64,000 bases of DNA, from positions 1,177,501 to 1,241,500 of the forward strand of contig NC_090953.1 of the NCBI RefSeq assembly GCF_040807025.1, read 5' to 3'. The notes beneath the pieces are model-generated. The model saw only the letters and a list, made by a program, of their open reading frames with translations, was not told the DNA's origin and searched no databases. Made by a program: the position numbers and the translations under genes. The first letter of the stretch is position 1, and every line of letters starts with the position of its first letter. Positions 26,001 through 36,300 of the stretch are shown here, piece after piece. The stretch comes from Struthio camelus. Taxonomy: Eukaryota > Chordata > Aves > Struthioniformes > Struthionidae.

Positions 26001-29000
26001 AAAAGCAACAGAAGAAAAAGCAAGAGGAACTTAAAAAAAGGGTACTTTTTTGGTACTTCCATGGGTCATAAATTTAGTGGGTGGGTTTGATTTTTGTTGA
26101 GGTTCAACAAGGCCTGTAAAGCTTTTGAATAGTCTAGTAAAAGAAATTAAATCTTGTATGCAATAACACTTGGCTGATATTAGCTCTGATGTCTCTGTAA
26201 TTTAACCAGGTTATTGAAATAACACTTATCTTTATTTCCTTTGTGTGCACCTCATGATAAAACATGTAGCTGTGAAACTTAACTGAGATATTCTTCCCAC
26301 TTCTCATAAAAATGAGCAACTTATTAAACAACATAGCATTGTTAGGCATATTTGGGATGGTTTTCAGGTTTGTACATGCTGGAGGTATACTGACTTAATG
26401 CAGAAGTGAGCTAATGAAGAGGTCCTGGGGAAGAAAACACAATTTCTTATAATACCTCTGCTCAAGGGTAAAAAATATAAATGCTGTTCTCTGTATATAC
26501 ATTTTTTTAATGTAGTTAGAGGCACCAGAGGAACATAAAGAACTTACACCAGAAGAACAGTTAGCGGACAAACTACGACTAAAGAAATTACAAGAGGAGT
26601 CAGACCTTGAGTTAGCAAAAGAAACATTTGGTAAGTGTGTTATGCCTGAGTCCAGCAAGTCAGTGTAATTGTAGCACGACAGAAGTACTGTATCCTCCAA
26701 ATACAACATTCAGTTATACCTAGATATCCTACAAAAAGAACAGATTAGGACATACTAGTAAAATACATGCAGATTGTGTTACTGAGAATAAACAGGCATT
26801 TGAATCCAAACTACTGGAAGCACATCCTGGTAGTAAAAACGAATTGCAAGAACCACAAAAACATCTCTTTGGAATGTAAGCTACTTTTTCTTAGAAGTTT
26901 TAACATCTCTTGGTAGAAGCTTATGGGAAAAGGATAACTGATTGAATTTTCAAACAAATAGGCACTTCTGGTAGAAAGATAGAGGCTAGCACTTAAATCT
27001 TTCACACAAATGATCTGAGATGCTTTACAGTACAGAGTTAAGCTTGATGAGGCTTTGGAGGAGTGTGGCACAGCATAGTGCATGCATACTTCACTTCAGG
27101 CAATCTGTAACAAGCTAGGCATTGAAAAAGCTAGTTAAGTTGGTGGAATGAGCTCGTCTCTTGGGGTAGAAGGAAGTAGACTGAAGGTACGTGATTCTGG
27201 TTTTGTGCTTTGACAGAACCGGTGAAGATACTGATTTATAGCAGCGTTCTTCAAACATGAAAGCATGTTTTTTTTTGTTTAAAACGATTTATACAGCGGT
27301 GAAAGAGACTGCTGTGTGAATGTTCTGAAAGAGTACAAGTACCTTTTGGGGGAAAACGTATCTAATTGACTTACAAAGAATGAACTAAACTTTGCACTGA
27401 TGAGCTCAAGACATGAATTCTTTATTTTAGGGGAGAGGTGCTCTGTATAGTGAACGTAGCCCCAGAGAATACCTGGTTCAATTCACTAAGCTTTGCAACG
27501 AAATCTGTATCTTAAGTACAGATTAATAACTCGGGGTGTTAGCTGTTGTGCAGCAGAAGTCAGTGGGAAACGAGTGGGCTTCAGCTCACCAAAACCAAAA
27601 CTTCAGCTTTGGTTTTGCTGCCTGCCCTTGATAGCATCAGTAGAGGTGAAGAGAACAGAGTTACTTGTTTTGTCTTGGTGTCGCCTTTTAGGGATCCCAG
27701 CTAATGTTTCCTTTGCTACCTATGTCTTTCAGGTGTAAATAACACTTGTGGAATAGATGCCATGAATCCCTCTTCAAAAGATGACTTCACGGAATTTGGC
27801 AAACTACTAAAAGAGAAAATTACACAGTATGAAAAATCATTACATTATGCCAGTTTTTTGGAAGCGTTAGTTCGAGACGTATGTATTTCATGTAAGTTAA
27901 GTGAAAAACTTCCTAGAATACACTGCTGCCAAACTTGTAACGGGGCTATAGTTGAAAACATATGCTACACAAAACCCAAAATTTAAATCAAGATAAATCT
28001 ATGTAGCTTATACTTAAAAAGTACTGTTATGTGTCCCACTGACTAGTATCTGCTTCCATCCCTACAAACTTTCTTACAGCTAGGATTTGCGCAAGACTGG
28101 AAGTCTTTCTGTATGTCAGTTCAAGGCAGTCACTGTGTGAAAGTGAATTTTTTATGCTGATCTAAATCTTGCACATTCCTCTTGAAGCAATTTCTGGAAA
28201 AGAAGTGACTCCCTGAGCTAAATAACTTGAGTAGCTCGGTTAAGAGGAAACTATACAATTGGGTTCATGTAATTGTGGGACTGCAAAATAACTTGTTCTG
28301 GAATTCAGCATGCAACGATACAGAGATTACAAACTAGATTAAACTCGCCTCTTCTTTTTTTTCTCCTCCCCACCCCAACTCCGGTAGGCTGTATTTGGTG
28401 AATTGTTGGAGATCTCTTTTCCTGTACTGTGCACATATCCTACAGTGAAACAGTAACTTGATACTATTTAGTGCTGTATAAATACAGGGATGGTTGGTCT
28501 ACTGAAACTGGCCTACTGAAGCCTGCTTCTTGGGGACCACTTGAAACGCTAATTATGATGTGTTAAAGGCCTAAGTTACTCAGTCTGCATTCTGCTAATA
28601 ACTGATTTAAATCAAGTAATTGCCAGTACTTACTAGCAATGCTTATTTCCATTTTTTTTGGAGAATTTTGAATTTTAATGTTAGATGATTTAACGGCCTT
28701 CTAAGAACAATATTGATGATTAATCTCCCTTTTTCCTAATGTAGTGGAAATTGATGATTTGAAAAAGATCACAAATTCTTTGACAGTACTATGCAGTGAA
28801 AAACAAAAACAAGAAAAGGTAAGACTTCTGTATTTTTCTGAAGTAACAGCAGTAGCCACTAACTATGCTAACCTGCTGAAAAATAGAGACAGTTCCAATA
28901 TTGAATTGAACTTCTGATTTTCTTATATGTAGAAGCAGCAGATGAAATGATAAACTTAGATGTGGTTTAGTATTAAATACACTTAAATGTATGAGGTGGT

Positions 29001-30376
29001 CAGGAACTGATTCAATCTAGAGATCACAGGTAGAATCCTGATTAATTTCTATGAATAATCTTATCTACACACTACCTTTGTTCCACTTTATGCTGTGTCA
29101 GTATCCTGAGAATTTTCAACCTCCTTTGTAGTTAAACATCAAATTAACATCAGACATTAATGGAAGTAACTTAAGTCTTTGTCCAACTATGTCACTGGGA
29201 CTTTGAATAGCAGTTAGATGGAATTTGTATGGTGCCATGCAAACTAAACGAGCAATAACTGCATAGGCAAGAGAGAGTACGTTTTAAAAGGTGACCTAAT
29301 ATAAGCATAACTCATGCTGAATGTGATGCAAAACCTAAATGTATGCAATAAAAGTGTGAAAACTTCAAGGTGGTTTGGGATTCAGTGATTAATTTACTGG
29401 ATAGCAACAAACTCGAGCAGAAAACATCACTGGCAATGCAATTTGTTTTACATCGAGCTGGAGGATTATTAGGAAACAAATGGCTGAGCATTGTTCAGTA
29501 TAAATGGTAACTTGTACATGCACAATGTAAAATGAGAAAATTCTGGATGCAGCTTGTTTTAATGGCAGGTGTTATTCTATGATGCTATTTCTAATTCATC
29601 AGGAGTGTGACTGAAAGATTGTAATGCAAAACAAATGTCATGTACAGCATTACTGCATTAAGTCCAGAGTTTGGTAAATGTGATAAGCTTTACTATGAAC
29701 TAGACTTTGGAAAGAAGCTTATTGAACCAAGTACGTTTTAAAAAAAAAAAAAAAGTAATGTTTTACGTCCTGTGTTTTTATACTTTCCTCTCCTGGTTTT
29801 TCATCTAAATTTGTTAGCCTAACTACTGAAACCTGCACCTACAAAACTCCAGTAAGGCAGAGCTTTATCCTGAAATGGATAACTTTTTTTCTGTGAAGTT
29901 TGTTAGGACTTGACTTAACTTATTTTGCAAGGAAGATGTTCAGCCACTGTGGTGATAAAAGCCACACTAAATTCCTTAAATTGGGTAATTGTATAACACT
30001 GATCAGTTGACTTTGCATTTGGGTAGTTACTTTACGTCATCAAGCCTCTAAACAAGTAAGGTGAGTGACAAGACATGGGAAAGTACATGGTGCTTTCTGA
30101 TTAGTGAGTTAAACGGCAGGCAGCAGTGGCACACTTAAAAATATAATAGGTTTACTATGACTAGAGCGCAGCTGTTAAGTCAAATTAGAAAAATGACAAA
30201 TTACTGTTGATCTTTAAGTAAACATGCTCTTCTTGGTATTTAAGCAGAGTAAAGCCAAAAAGAAGAAAAAAGGTGTTGTGCCTGGAGGTGGTTTAAAGGC
30301 TACTATGAAAGATGACCTGGCTGATTATGGAGGATATGATGGAGAATACGTACAAGATTTTGAAGACTTCATGTGA
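20065..30376 (+). CDS. EIF3J: EIF3J, eukaryotic translation initiation factor 3 subunit J (complete, 251 aa)
   Basis: eIF3j (Hcr1 in yeast) is the loosely bound eIF3 subunit. It binds the 40S decoding centre, helps recruit eIF3 and regulates mRNA entry and start-codon selection, with roles in termination and recycling. Coding exons are 20065-20089, 20196-20296, 25637-25694, 25950-26041, 26516-26630, 27733-27891, 28745-28818 and 30245-30376 (stop TGA). All are in phase with GT-AG borders. The protein starts MAAETDSWDADSF, lacking the poly-Ala of the human N terminus. An acidic stretch follows (DNWDDEEEEEE), then a basic Lys/Glu coiled-coil-like region (about residues 60-95), LTPEEQLADKLRLKKLQEES, the helical core GIDAMNPSSKDDFTEFGKLL...SLTVLCSEKQ, a KAKKKKK basic patch, and the typical C terminus ending YVQDFEDFM. 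Human eIF3j is about 258 aa and very similar. The start is fixed by the TISU context and by homology. Confidence 0.98.
20092..20122 (+). repeat. (GTG)n/(GCG)n triplet repeat in EIF3J intron 1
   Basis: A GGT/GTG triplet run of roughly 30 bp passes into GCGGCGG directly after the exon 1 donor (GTAGGT at 20090). It fills about a third of the 106-bp first intron and is likely length-variable. Confidence 0.85.
20297..25636 (+). other. EIF3J: EIF3J intron 2 (5.3 kb), with unexplained coding-like fragments
   Basis: This is the longest EIF3J intron, bounded by AAG|GTGCGG and TTTTGTAG|GATAAC. It holds the distal CpG island, a C17 run at 21009-21025, and from about 22.5 to 25.1 kb several short plus-strand segments that look protein-like but are interrupted. 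Examples are MVQSFLFEGEREILTGNLNS (about 22670-22730), LEHLFPYGGHPVEFGLALRQ (about 24341-24400) followed after a shift by PDKRQEESAELLLAQSAADI (about 24429-24488), and WSIIANTVETVLKNMLEKMI (about 24737-24796). I could not assign these to a family. They may be a decayed insertion. Confidence 0.5.
21009..21025 (+). repeat. Poly-C tract (17 C)
   Basis: An uninterrupted run of 17 C inside EIF3J intron 2, flanked by a pyrimidine-rich stretch upstream. The length may be unreliable in assemblies. Confidence 0.9.
30241..30250 (+). promoter_or_regulatory. EIF3J: NAGNAG tandem splice acceptor of the last EIF3J exon
   Basis: The acceptor reads TTTAAGCAGAGTAAA. AG at 30243-30244 gives an exon starting at 30245 and keeps the Gln (EKQSKAKK, as in human). 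AG at 30246-30247 gives a start at 30248 and removes that Gln. Both keep the frame, so 251- and 250-residue proteins are possible. Confidence 0.7.
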
Positions 30377-30500
30377 CACTTATCTTCCCTTCTGTTGTCT
30401 TTCTGTTGCCCATAATCCCTTAAACATGTAGCACAACTTCTCTTCCTTTAAATTCTGCCAAATGCTACAATCAAAATTGCAGTATCTTTGTGCTGGTGGT

Positions 30501-30562
30501 TTAACGCTTTGACACACCAGTGCTAAAGCACTGGGATTCCTGTTCTGTGGTCAAAGGGTTAA
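30501..30562 (+). repeat. Extended inverted repeat (hairpin) bounded by TTAA in the EIF3J 3' UTR
   Basis: Outer arms TTAACGCTTTGAC (30501-30513) and GTCAAAGGGTTAA (30550-30562) pair at 12 of 13 positions. ACA at 30514-30516 can pair with TGT at 30546-30548 past a bulged G. An inner palindrome, CAGTGCT-AA-AGCACTG (30518-30533), forms a second stem. The TTAA at each end, followed by C-CTTTGAC ends, resembles a tiny piggyBac-type non-autonomous element with a TTAA target site. It may equally be a selected RNA structure. Confidence 0.75.
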
Positions 30563-31268
30563 AAATGGAGAAACTCAAATGCTATGTAAATTGCAGTTTT
30601 TAAAACAAAAAAAACTGATAATGGTAATTGTTGCTATCTGATTTCATAGTAACAACCACAAAATTGGAAATGAATTTCAACAAGACAAAGTATTATTGCC
30701 AGCACAGTTCAGTGATATGGCCTTAACTGTACGTCCTTGAATGACTTGTTTCATGAACAAAAGCAGTTTGCAGCAAGGGCATGGTGTGCACTTAGTAGTA
30801 AAATTGCTTTGTCTTTAAGTTAGAGCTTGAGGTTTTCAGTATATTGTGAAGGGAAACTGCTAACTTCGGAGTAAGGATACTGCACCTGAAAATGCATCAC
30901 TTGAAATACCCACTACTATAAAGCTTGTCATCTAAACAGGACACTTTTTTGGGTCAGAACAAGGAAATAGGTCCTTATTTGAAAAATGACTTGTGTCTTG
31001 AGTATAGTTTGGTTTCCATTCATCTAAATTTCTACTAATGCAGCTGTATGGGTTGGGTATTCTTTAACAGTTAATTGCCTGGTTTAAGTGTAAAAAAAAC
31101 AGACTTCCTTTTGTTTTCATGGGTTGTGGTATATCTTTCACAACTCAGCCATTTTCTTTCATTAAAAAAAAAACAACTTGCTTAGCAAACTGCAACAGTT
31201 ACTACAGTTGGGCAAATTGTTATGTTAACAATTATGACATCTGCAATGTTTTATAAAGCAACTAATTT

Positions 31269-31274
31269 AATAAA
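31269..31274 (+). promoter_or_regulatory. EIF3J: Proximal poly(A) signal of EIF3J
   Basis: AATAAA about 0.9 kb after the stop codon, followed within about 25-35 nt by a G/T-containing stretch. A second hexamer lies at 31338-31343. Confidence 0.7.
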
Positions 31275-31383
31275 AATCACTATTGTGAAGACTTCACTGC
31301 AGGTGTCTTTGGCCTAGTTATTTTTAGTATTAATTACAATAAAAATGCTTGAACTAGCAGAACACAAATGAGCTGTGTGTGCT

Positions 31384-31427
31384 GGGGGGGGGGGGGGGGG
31401 GGGCGTGTGTGTGTGTGGGGGGGTGTT
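31384..31427 (+). repeat. G20 - (GT)n - G7 tract just past the EIF3J 3' end
   Basis: Twenty consecutive G (31384-31403) are followed by C, a short GT repeat and a second G-run. It lies 40-110 bp beyond the EIF3J poly(A) signals. Such G-runs can form quadruplexes and slow RNA polymerase. That role is inference. Confidence 0.9.
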
Positions 31428-32740
31428 AAGTCTAGTCTTTGCTCTGACCTGCGACTAAACTTGTGCTGGAAGGGCAAGACCTCCTGCTTATACAATAGCT
31501 ATCCAGTATGGTAAGACTTTTACAGATGCTGATGGTAAAGTACAGGACTGCCATAATCTGCTCATTTCCACAATGAACTAATCTTTCCTAGTGCTGGAAC
31601 TGCTGATTTTTTTAGTAGCTTGTACTTGCATCAGGCATATCGTACCAGTGCAAGAAGTTAGACCATTTATTCTAACGGCCAATACTACAAAAAGTCTTGA
31701 GTACTGAATTCAGAACTTTTTAGTTTACTCAGCTGTTTGGTCCTGACATGGACAATGGTGTATGTGCGCTTACACAAAGCAGAATTTCGTCTTTTAAATC
31801 CCTCCCATTGTTTGTGGTACCACATTTTCAAAGACGCCGGGGTGGGGAAATTCAGAAGGACAGCTATTCTGAAGTTGTCTAGCTAAAGTTCTCCTTTTGT
31901 GCTAGTCACTTTAAAGTTCAATTTAAAAGCTTGCCAGGCATTGACTCAGTCAGTCATAGATTTGGCTCAGTCTCATTTAGTCTTATGGGACTGACTAGAA
32001 CTGGAATTTTAAATAAGAGTTCTGTTCATGCTTAATCCTTGCTACATAAACTATTTTATTAGAGGTGTATCAAAGGGGCTAATGCCATTTATTATACCTG
32101 TTTACAGCTTTTAACACCACCACTGTAGATCTGAGATAAGTGCAGGGTGAGTAATACTTCAGGCAAATGCAAGATTTGCTAGCATGAAAATTTTCAGCAC
32201 CCAAAAGGAGCTGGTACGCTATAAGACCAAGTTAGTTAGCATCTTTTTGCTCCTAAAAAATACAACTACCATAGCAACCCCATTGCTAGGATAACATCTA
32301 GCGATAATACTGTATCATTGCTTGAGGTAACTAATTTTACTTGAAAGGGGTTTGTATGCTACAATCAATCAATCAGCTCTAGTTTTGGGCAGGAGGTCAC
32401 TTTTTTGGATCGGTGGGAAGCTCTTCAGACTATGTTTATTTTGGGAACAATGCAGAATCCAAGTTGAACCTGGATTTCTGCCTGAAATAGTGTTCAAGTG
32501 TCATCATCTTCCCTAGTTATGCCAGACCCAATCTTGTAAACTTGCCAAAACGGCTTAGAGGCCGAATACTATGCTCAGGACAGGGCATCGATACAAGCTA
32601 AAAGCCTGTCTGCCCAGTAGGAGTTTCTAAACAAGGAATTAACATTTCATAACCATAAGAATCTAATCTTGTGCTTTTTTTTTTTTTCTTTTTAACTCCA
32701 AGACAGTAGCAAATAATTAAGTATATGCTGTCTAGATCTG
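31428..32740. other. Gap between the convergent 3' ends of EIF3J and SPG11
   Basis: No exon or RNA gene was recognised on either strand. The stretch contains a small (AATC)n tandem near 32366 and a T-run near 32678-32690. It separates two genes transcribed toward each other. Confidence 0.6.
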
Positions 32741-32744
32741 TACA

Positions 32745-33306
32745 AGCTATTTCACTTTATTGATTAAACTAGAAAACAAAAACATATGCTCATGAAAATG
32801 GAATCAAAGAATAGAAGAAGAATGGAACATCTTACCACGTATCTAAAATTTTCAAAGGAGTCTACTAATTCTCCTGGTACTTCACTGTCAGTCTACTGGA
32901 TGTTCTGCAAATTCTACCTGAGCCTTAATTTTTCCTTCTTTGGATACAAATCCTATGAAAATCCATCAGCTACCCCCCCCCCCCCAAGTTAAAGAGCTGC
33001 TGGGTCTTTTGAGATCCACCACTCACTGTGCCAGTCCATTAGTCAAGTATTTTGTAAACAGTAGGATTTATTATACAAAACACAACTTTAGTTTAACATA
33101 GTCCCAGCATCTTACACACTTACTTACTTAAAACCACCACCAGTCTTCTATAGCGACTTTCACATAGCAGCATATCATTGTAAGCAGGTAGTTGATAAAA
33201 CATCTGTTAAATAATCAGTACTAACCATGCAAGCTGTGGCACTAGTTCTTGTCAGAGCCAGTCTGTACTTCAGGGAGGTTGGAGTCGTCTAGTTTGAGGT
33301 TGGAGT
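32745..33306 (-). other. SPG11: SPG11 3' UTR
   Basis: Minus-strand sequence downstream of the SPG11 stop codon. Reverse-strand AATAAA hexamers occur at 33067-33072 (about 240 nt after the stop) and 32756-32761 (about 550 nt after it). Either could end the transcript. A C-run near 32972-32985 lies between them. Confidence 0.6.
33067..33072 (-). promoter_or_regulatory. SPG11: Candidate poly(A) signal of SPG11
   Basis: TTTATT on the plus strand reads AATAAA on the minus strand, about 240 nt past the stop codon. A further copy is at 32756-32761. Confidence 0.5.
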
Positions 33307-33315
33307 CTAGTTTGA
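33277..33315 (-). repeat. SPG11: Tandem duplication spanning the SPG11 stop codon
   Basis: Two adjacent copies lie at 33277-33297 (21 bp) and 33298-33315 (18 bp), differing by a 3-bp indel. In the sense direction each begins TCAAACTAGAC. The stop codon TAG (33307-33309) lies in the first sense copy. The second copy supplies another in-frame TAG at 33289-33291, six codons further on. Confidence 0.85.
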
Positions 33316-36300
33316 TAACATATCATTAAGACAACAGCCAGTCTGTGCATCCTTCAGCAGCATATTTACCACATCATAGAACTTGTTGTCGTAAGCCAAT
33401 CTGTAGTATGTGTAGATGTCTTCACAGTAAGTAAGCAATTTCTTCAGATTTTTCAGAGCAGCATCAGTAGGTGGGTGTTGTTTAACTCTGAAAAGAATTT
33501 CACATAAAACTGAAGTAGGAGAAAGGCTTCACAGACTGATTATAAGATGGTCTTGGTACAAGAACTACCTTTATTTCTTAAAAAAGGGTTGTGTTGAACA
33601 CATACATTTTAGTCTCCTGGCTATTTATTTTGTTCTGATCCATTAAAAAAAAAAAATTGATCTCACCGGCGGCCTTAAGGGACCCTATTTATCCCACTTG
33701 ATAAAAATGACCTAGTGCTATTTCCACAATGTGCTTAAAGAGGAAATGAACATAGATCTCAGGCCCCTATATACTAGGCTTTATTCACAGAAAAGGTTTT
33801 AATAGTACTAAAAAGATTTACATGCTATTAAACATGCAACTTGCTTCTTTAAAGTCACCTGTATCAAAGAAATGGCCCTGTTTGACTACAGAACTACTTA
33901 CTTCTTAGCAATCTCCTCAAATACGCTAGGCTTGAGTAGTCTTTGTTGTTTAAATTCTTCTAAGTAGTTGAAGTCTCCCTTAGTGATCACTTGTTGATAC
34001 AGAACTTCAGCCCAATCTGGAACAAAGTCATAAGCCTCGGCCACAATAGCAGCCTACAGGGAGAACAGATGCCGGCATTACTGAGCAGGAAGAGTATGTT
34101 CTTGCACAGAAACGTTCCTATAGTTAAAATATTTTAGGTCTTCTCTTTGGCCCATCTACCTATGCTGTTCCTGAGAGCAGTCCTATTTCACAGGAATACA
34201 AGGGTAACAAAATATGCAAATAATTTTCCCTAACCCCTAAAACAATGTGAAGGTCCACACAAGCCTCACCTTCGTTACAACACTGGAAACGTCTGGCTAC
34301 TCTACCGATCCCAACTGCTTAAAGGAGATGTAAGGTTATATGCCACAGGAGTGCATATAAACAAACAACAAAGTGGCAGTTCTCCACCTTGTTTCAAAAA
34401 GGAAAAAAAAAAACCTGAAGGAATAGAAGGGGAGGGGTGGCTGCCACATGAGCTGAAAAAACAACAGTCTAGAGAATTAATGATATGTGAACATCATGTT
34501 AAAGACACTACCATCAGTATGTCAAAGGGGGGGGGGGGGGGTCATCTGTTCTCTCCAAAAAGCACTTCATTTATTTCCAAGTTTACTAACTGACGATGAT
34601 ACCAATGGAAGACAAGGGGTGGGTAGCGTAGATTCAGAGCAGCATGAGAGCCCTTGGCTAGCCCTGGCTGTACAATGCAGCAAGCCAACAAGAACTGCTA
34701 AAACCATCAGTCTAGGACTGAGCCTACATCTCCAGGCACGGTCCCATCTGTAGCAGTATGACGGGATCAATGTCATTGTCTTGGTGGCCACATGGAAGGG
34801 CTGGGCACTACGCTCACAGGAGCAGAGTGCTTAGGCACCCATTGTTTAAAACGACCATCCTCAGAAAAGCATGACTACAGCATCCTCTTATTCTACCTGA
34901 TAGAATCGAGGCAAGGATATGATGCAATCCACCAGGTTCTGTCTATTCAGGTTAATCAGCATAGCAGTCTGACTGGTGTTCAGAAAATGCAGCTGGAGAG
35001 TTATCAGTTTTGTTAGCCGTTTGCAGCGCAAGGCCTGGCGGACACAGGAGTCCTATTTAACAAATCAAAGACAAATCCAAGTTTCTGGAGCATGTTTCTA
35101 TAGGAAAGCAATAAATATTCCTGAGAGCAATACTAAAGATACTAATATAAATACTAATTCAAAGTTATCTCATATTTTTACCTCACTGCAAGTTTTACCA
35201 TTGATCACATCGCATTTGTTTAGTATGAAGCTTCACTCTCCACAAATACTACTTTCATCATCATCAGGCTAGTTTCTAAACGCTCTTTATACTGTTCTAG
35301 TCTTGCCTGCCTTTAGAGTAAAGCATTTAAGCTTGGGATCATGCCTCTCTTTAAGATTAGGGAACCTAAACGTAATCCTAGATGTTAAAGGCATCTAGAT
35401 GTTTTCTAGATGTTTGAACAGGGAACAGTGTCCAGACAGCTCTTTGATACAACGGCTTTATTGAGACTACTGGGATATTGCTGAATTGCAGGAGCATGAG
35501 ATTTTCTTTTGCTCAGTTTCAACTGGGATGGGATTCTGCGCAACCTCCTTAGAGCAGCTTTGTTTGTTCTCCCAGTCCAGTTCCAGTGCTCTCAAGGCAG
35601 TACAGAAGTCATACAGTTCTATCTCATTTTACCTTAGAATAACTTTCCGCTGCATCAATAAAGAGAGTCAGAGCTTTCATCAGCAGTTTCTTTAAATTTG
35701 TCATGTCTTGAAGAGACTCCTCTGAAACGGAAAACAAAACAAAATCAACCAAAAACCCTAAGTCAAATAACTGCTCATTTATACAGGTGACAAAAATACT
35801 TCCTCATACTAAGTCTGTAGCTACTGTTGTTTCAGAAAGCAGCAAGAGACTGAACAGGTTTCTTGTACTAAAAAAAAGCTCTGAACAAGGGAGAAGAAGC
35901 AGTGACACTTGTTCTTTTACGGACCAAAGCTATTGCAAGAACCTTAATCAAGTGACTTAAGAACTGAAAAGAAATCCAAATCATTAATTTGTAGTAGATA
36001 CAAGCACTGACTATGATCAGCTAAGTTCAGGAAAGCATTTGGCATAGCTTCTATTTTAGCTGCCTGTACAGCGATTTGTTTCACAGTGAGACTTCAGCGT
36101 GCACAGTCTTTGAGCTGCATAGAACTCACCAAGGTCAGCTGTTAACAAGCATCTTACACAAAAATACAAAAAAAAAAAAAAAGCTTTGAAAATTGTATCA
36201 CGTCCTCCTAAAGTGAGGAAAGCACGTGTCCTTACTTCCTCCCATGCATGGTACTACAGGAGCGCGTCAGCAAGCTAAGAACCAAAAATCCCATCTCTTC

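Larger units (their letters stand above)
30377..31360 (+). other. EIF3J: EIF3J 3' UTR
   Basis: Unspliced AT-rich sequence after the TGA. Two AATAAA hexamers, at 31269-31274 and 31338-31343, provide plausible 3' ends, giving a UTR of about 0.9-1.0 kb. The UTR contains an unusually strong two-tier inverted repeat at 30501-30562, listed separately. Confidence 0.8.

Noticed and set aside
29572-29590. TTCTATGATG-type sequence suggestive of a CR1 retrotransposon 3' end
   Set aside because: Only one imperfect unit of the 8-bp CR1 terminal repeat is visible and no adjoining CR1 body was recognised.
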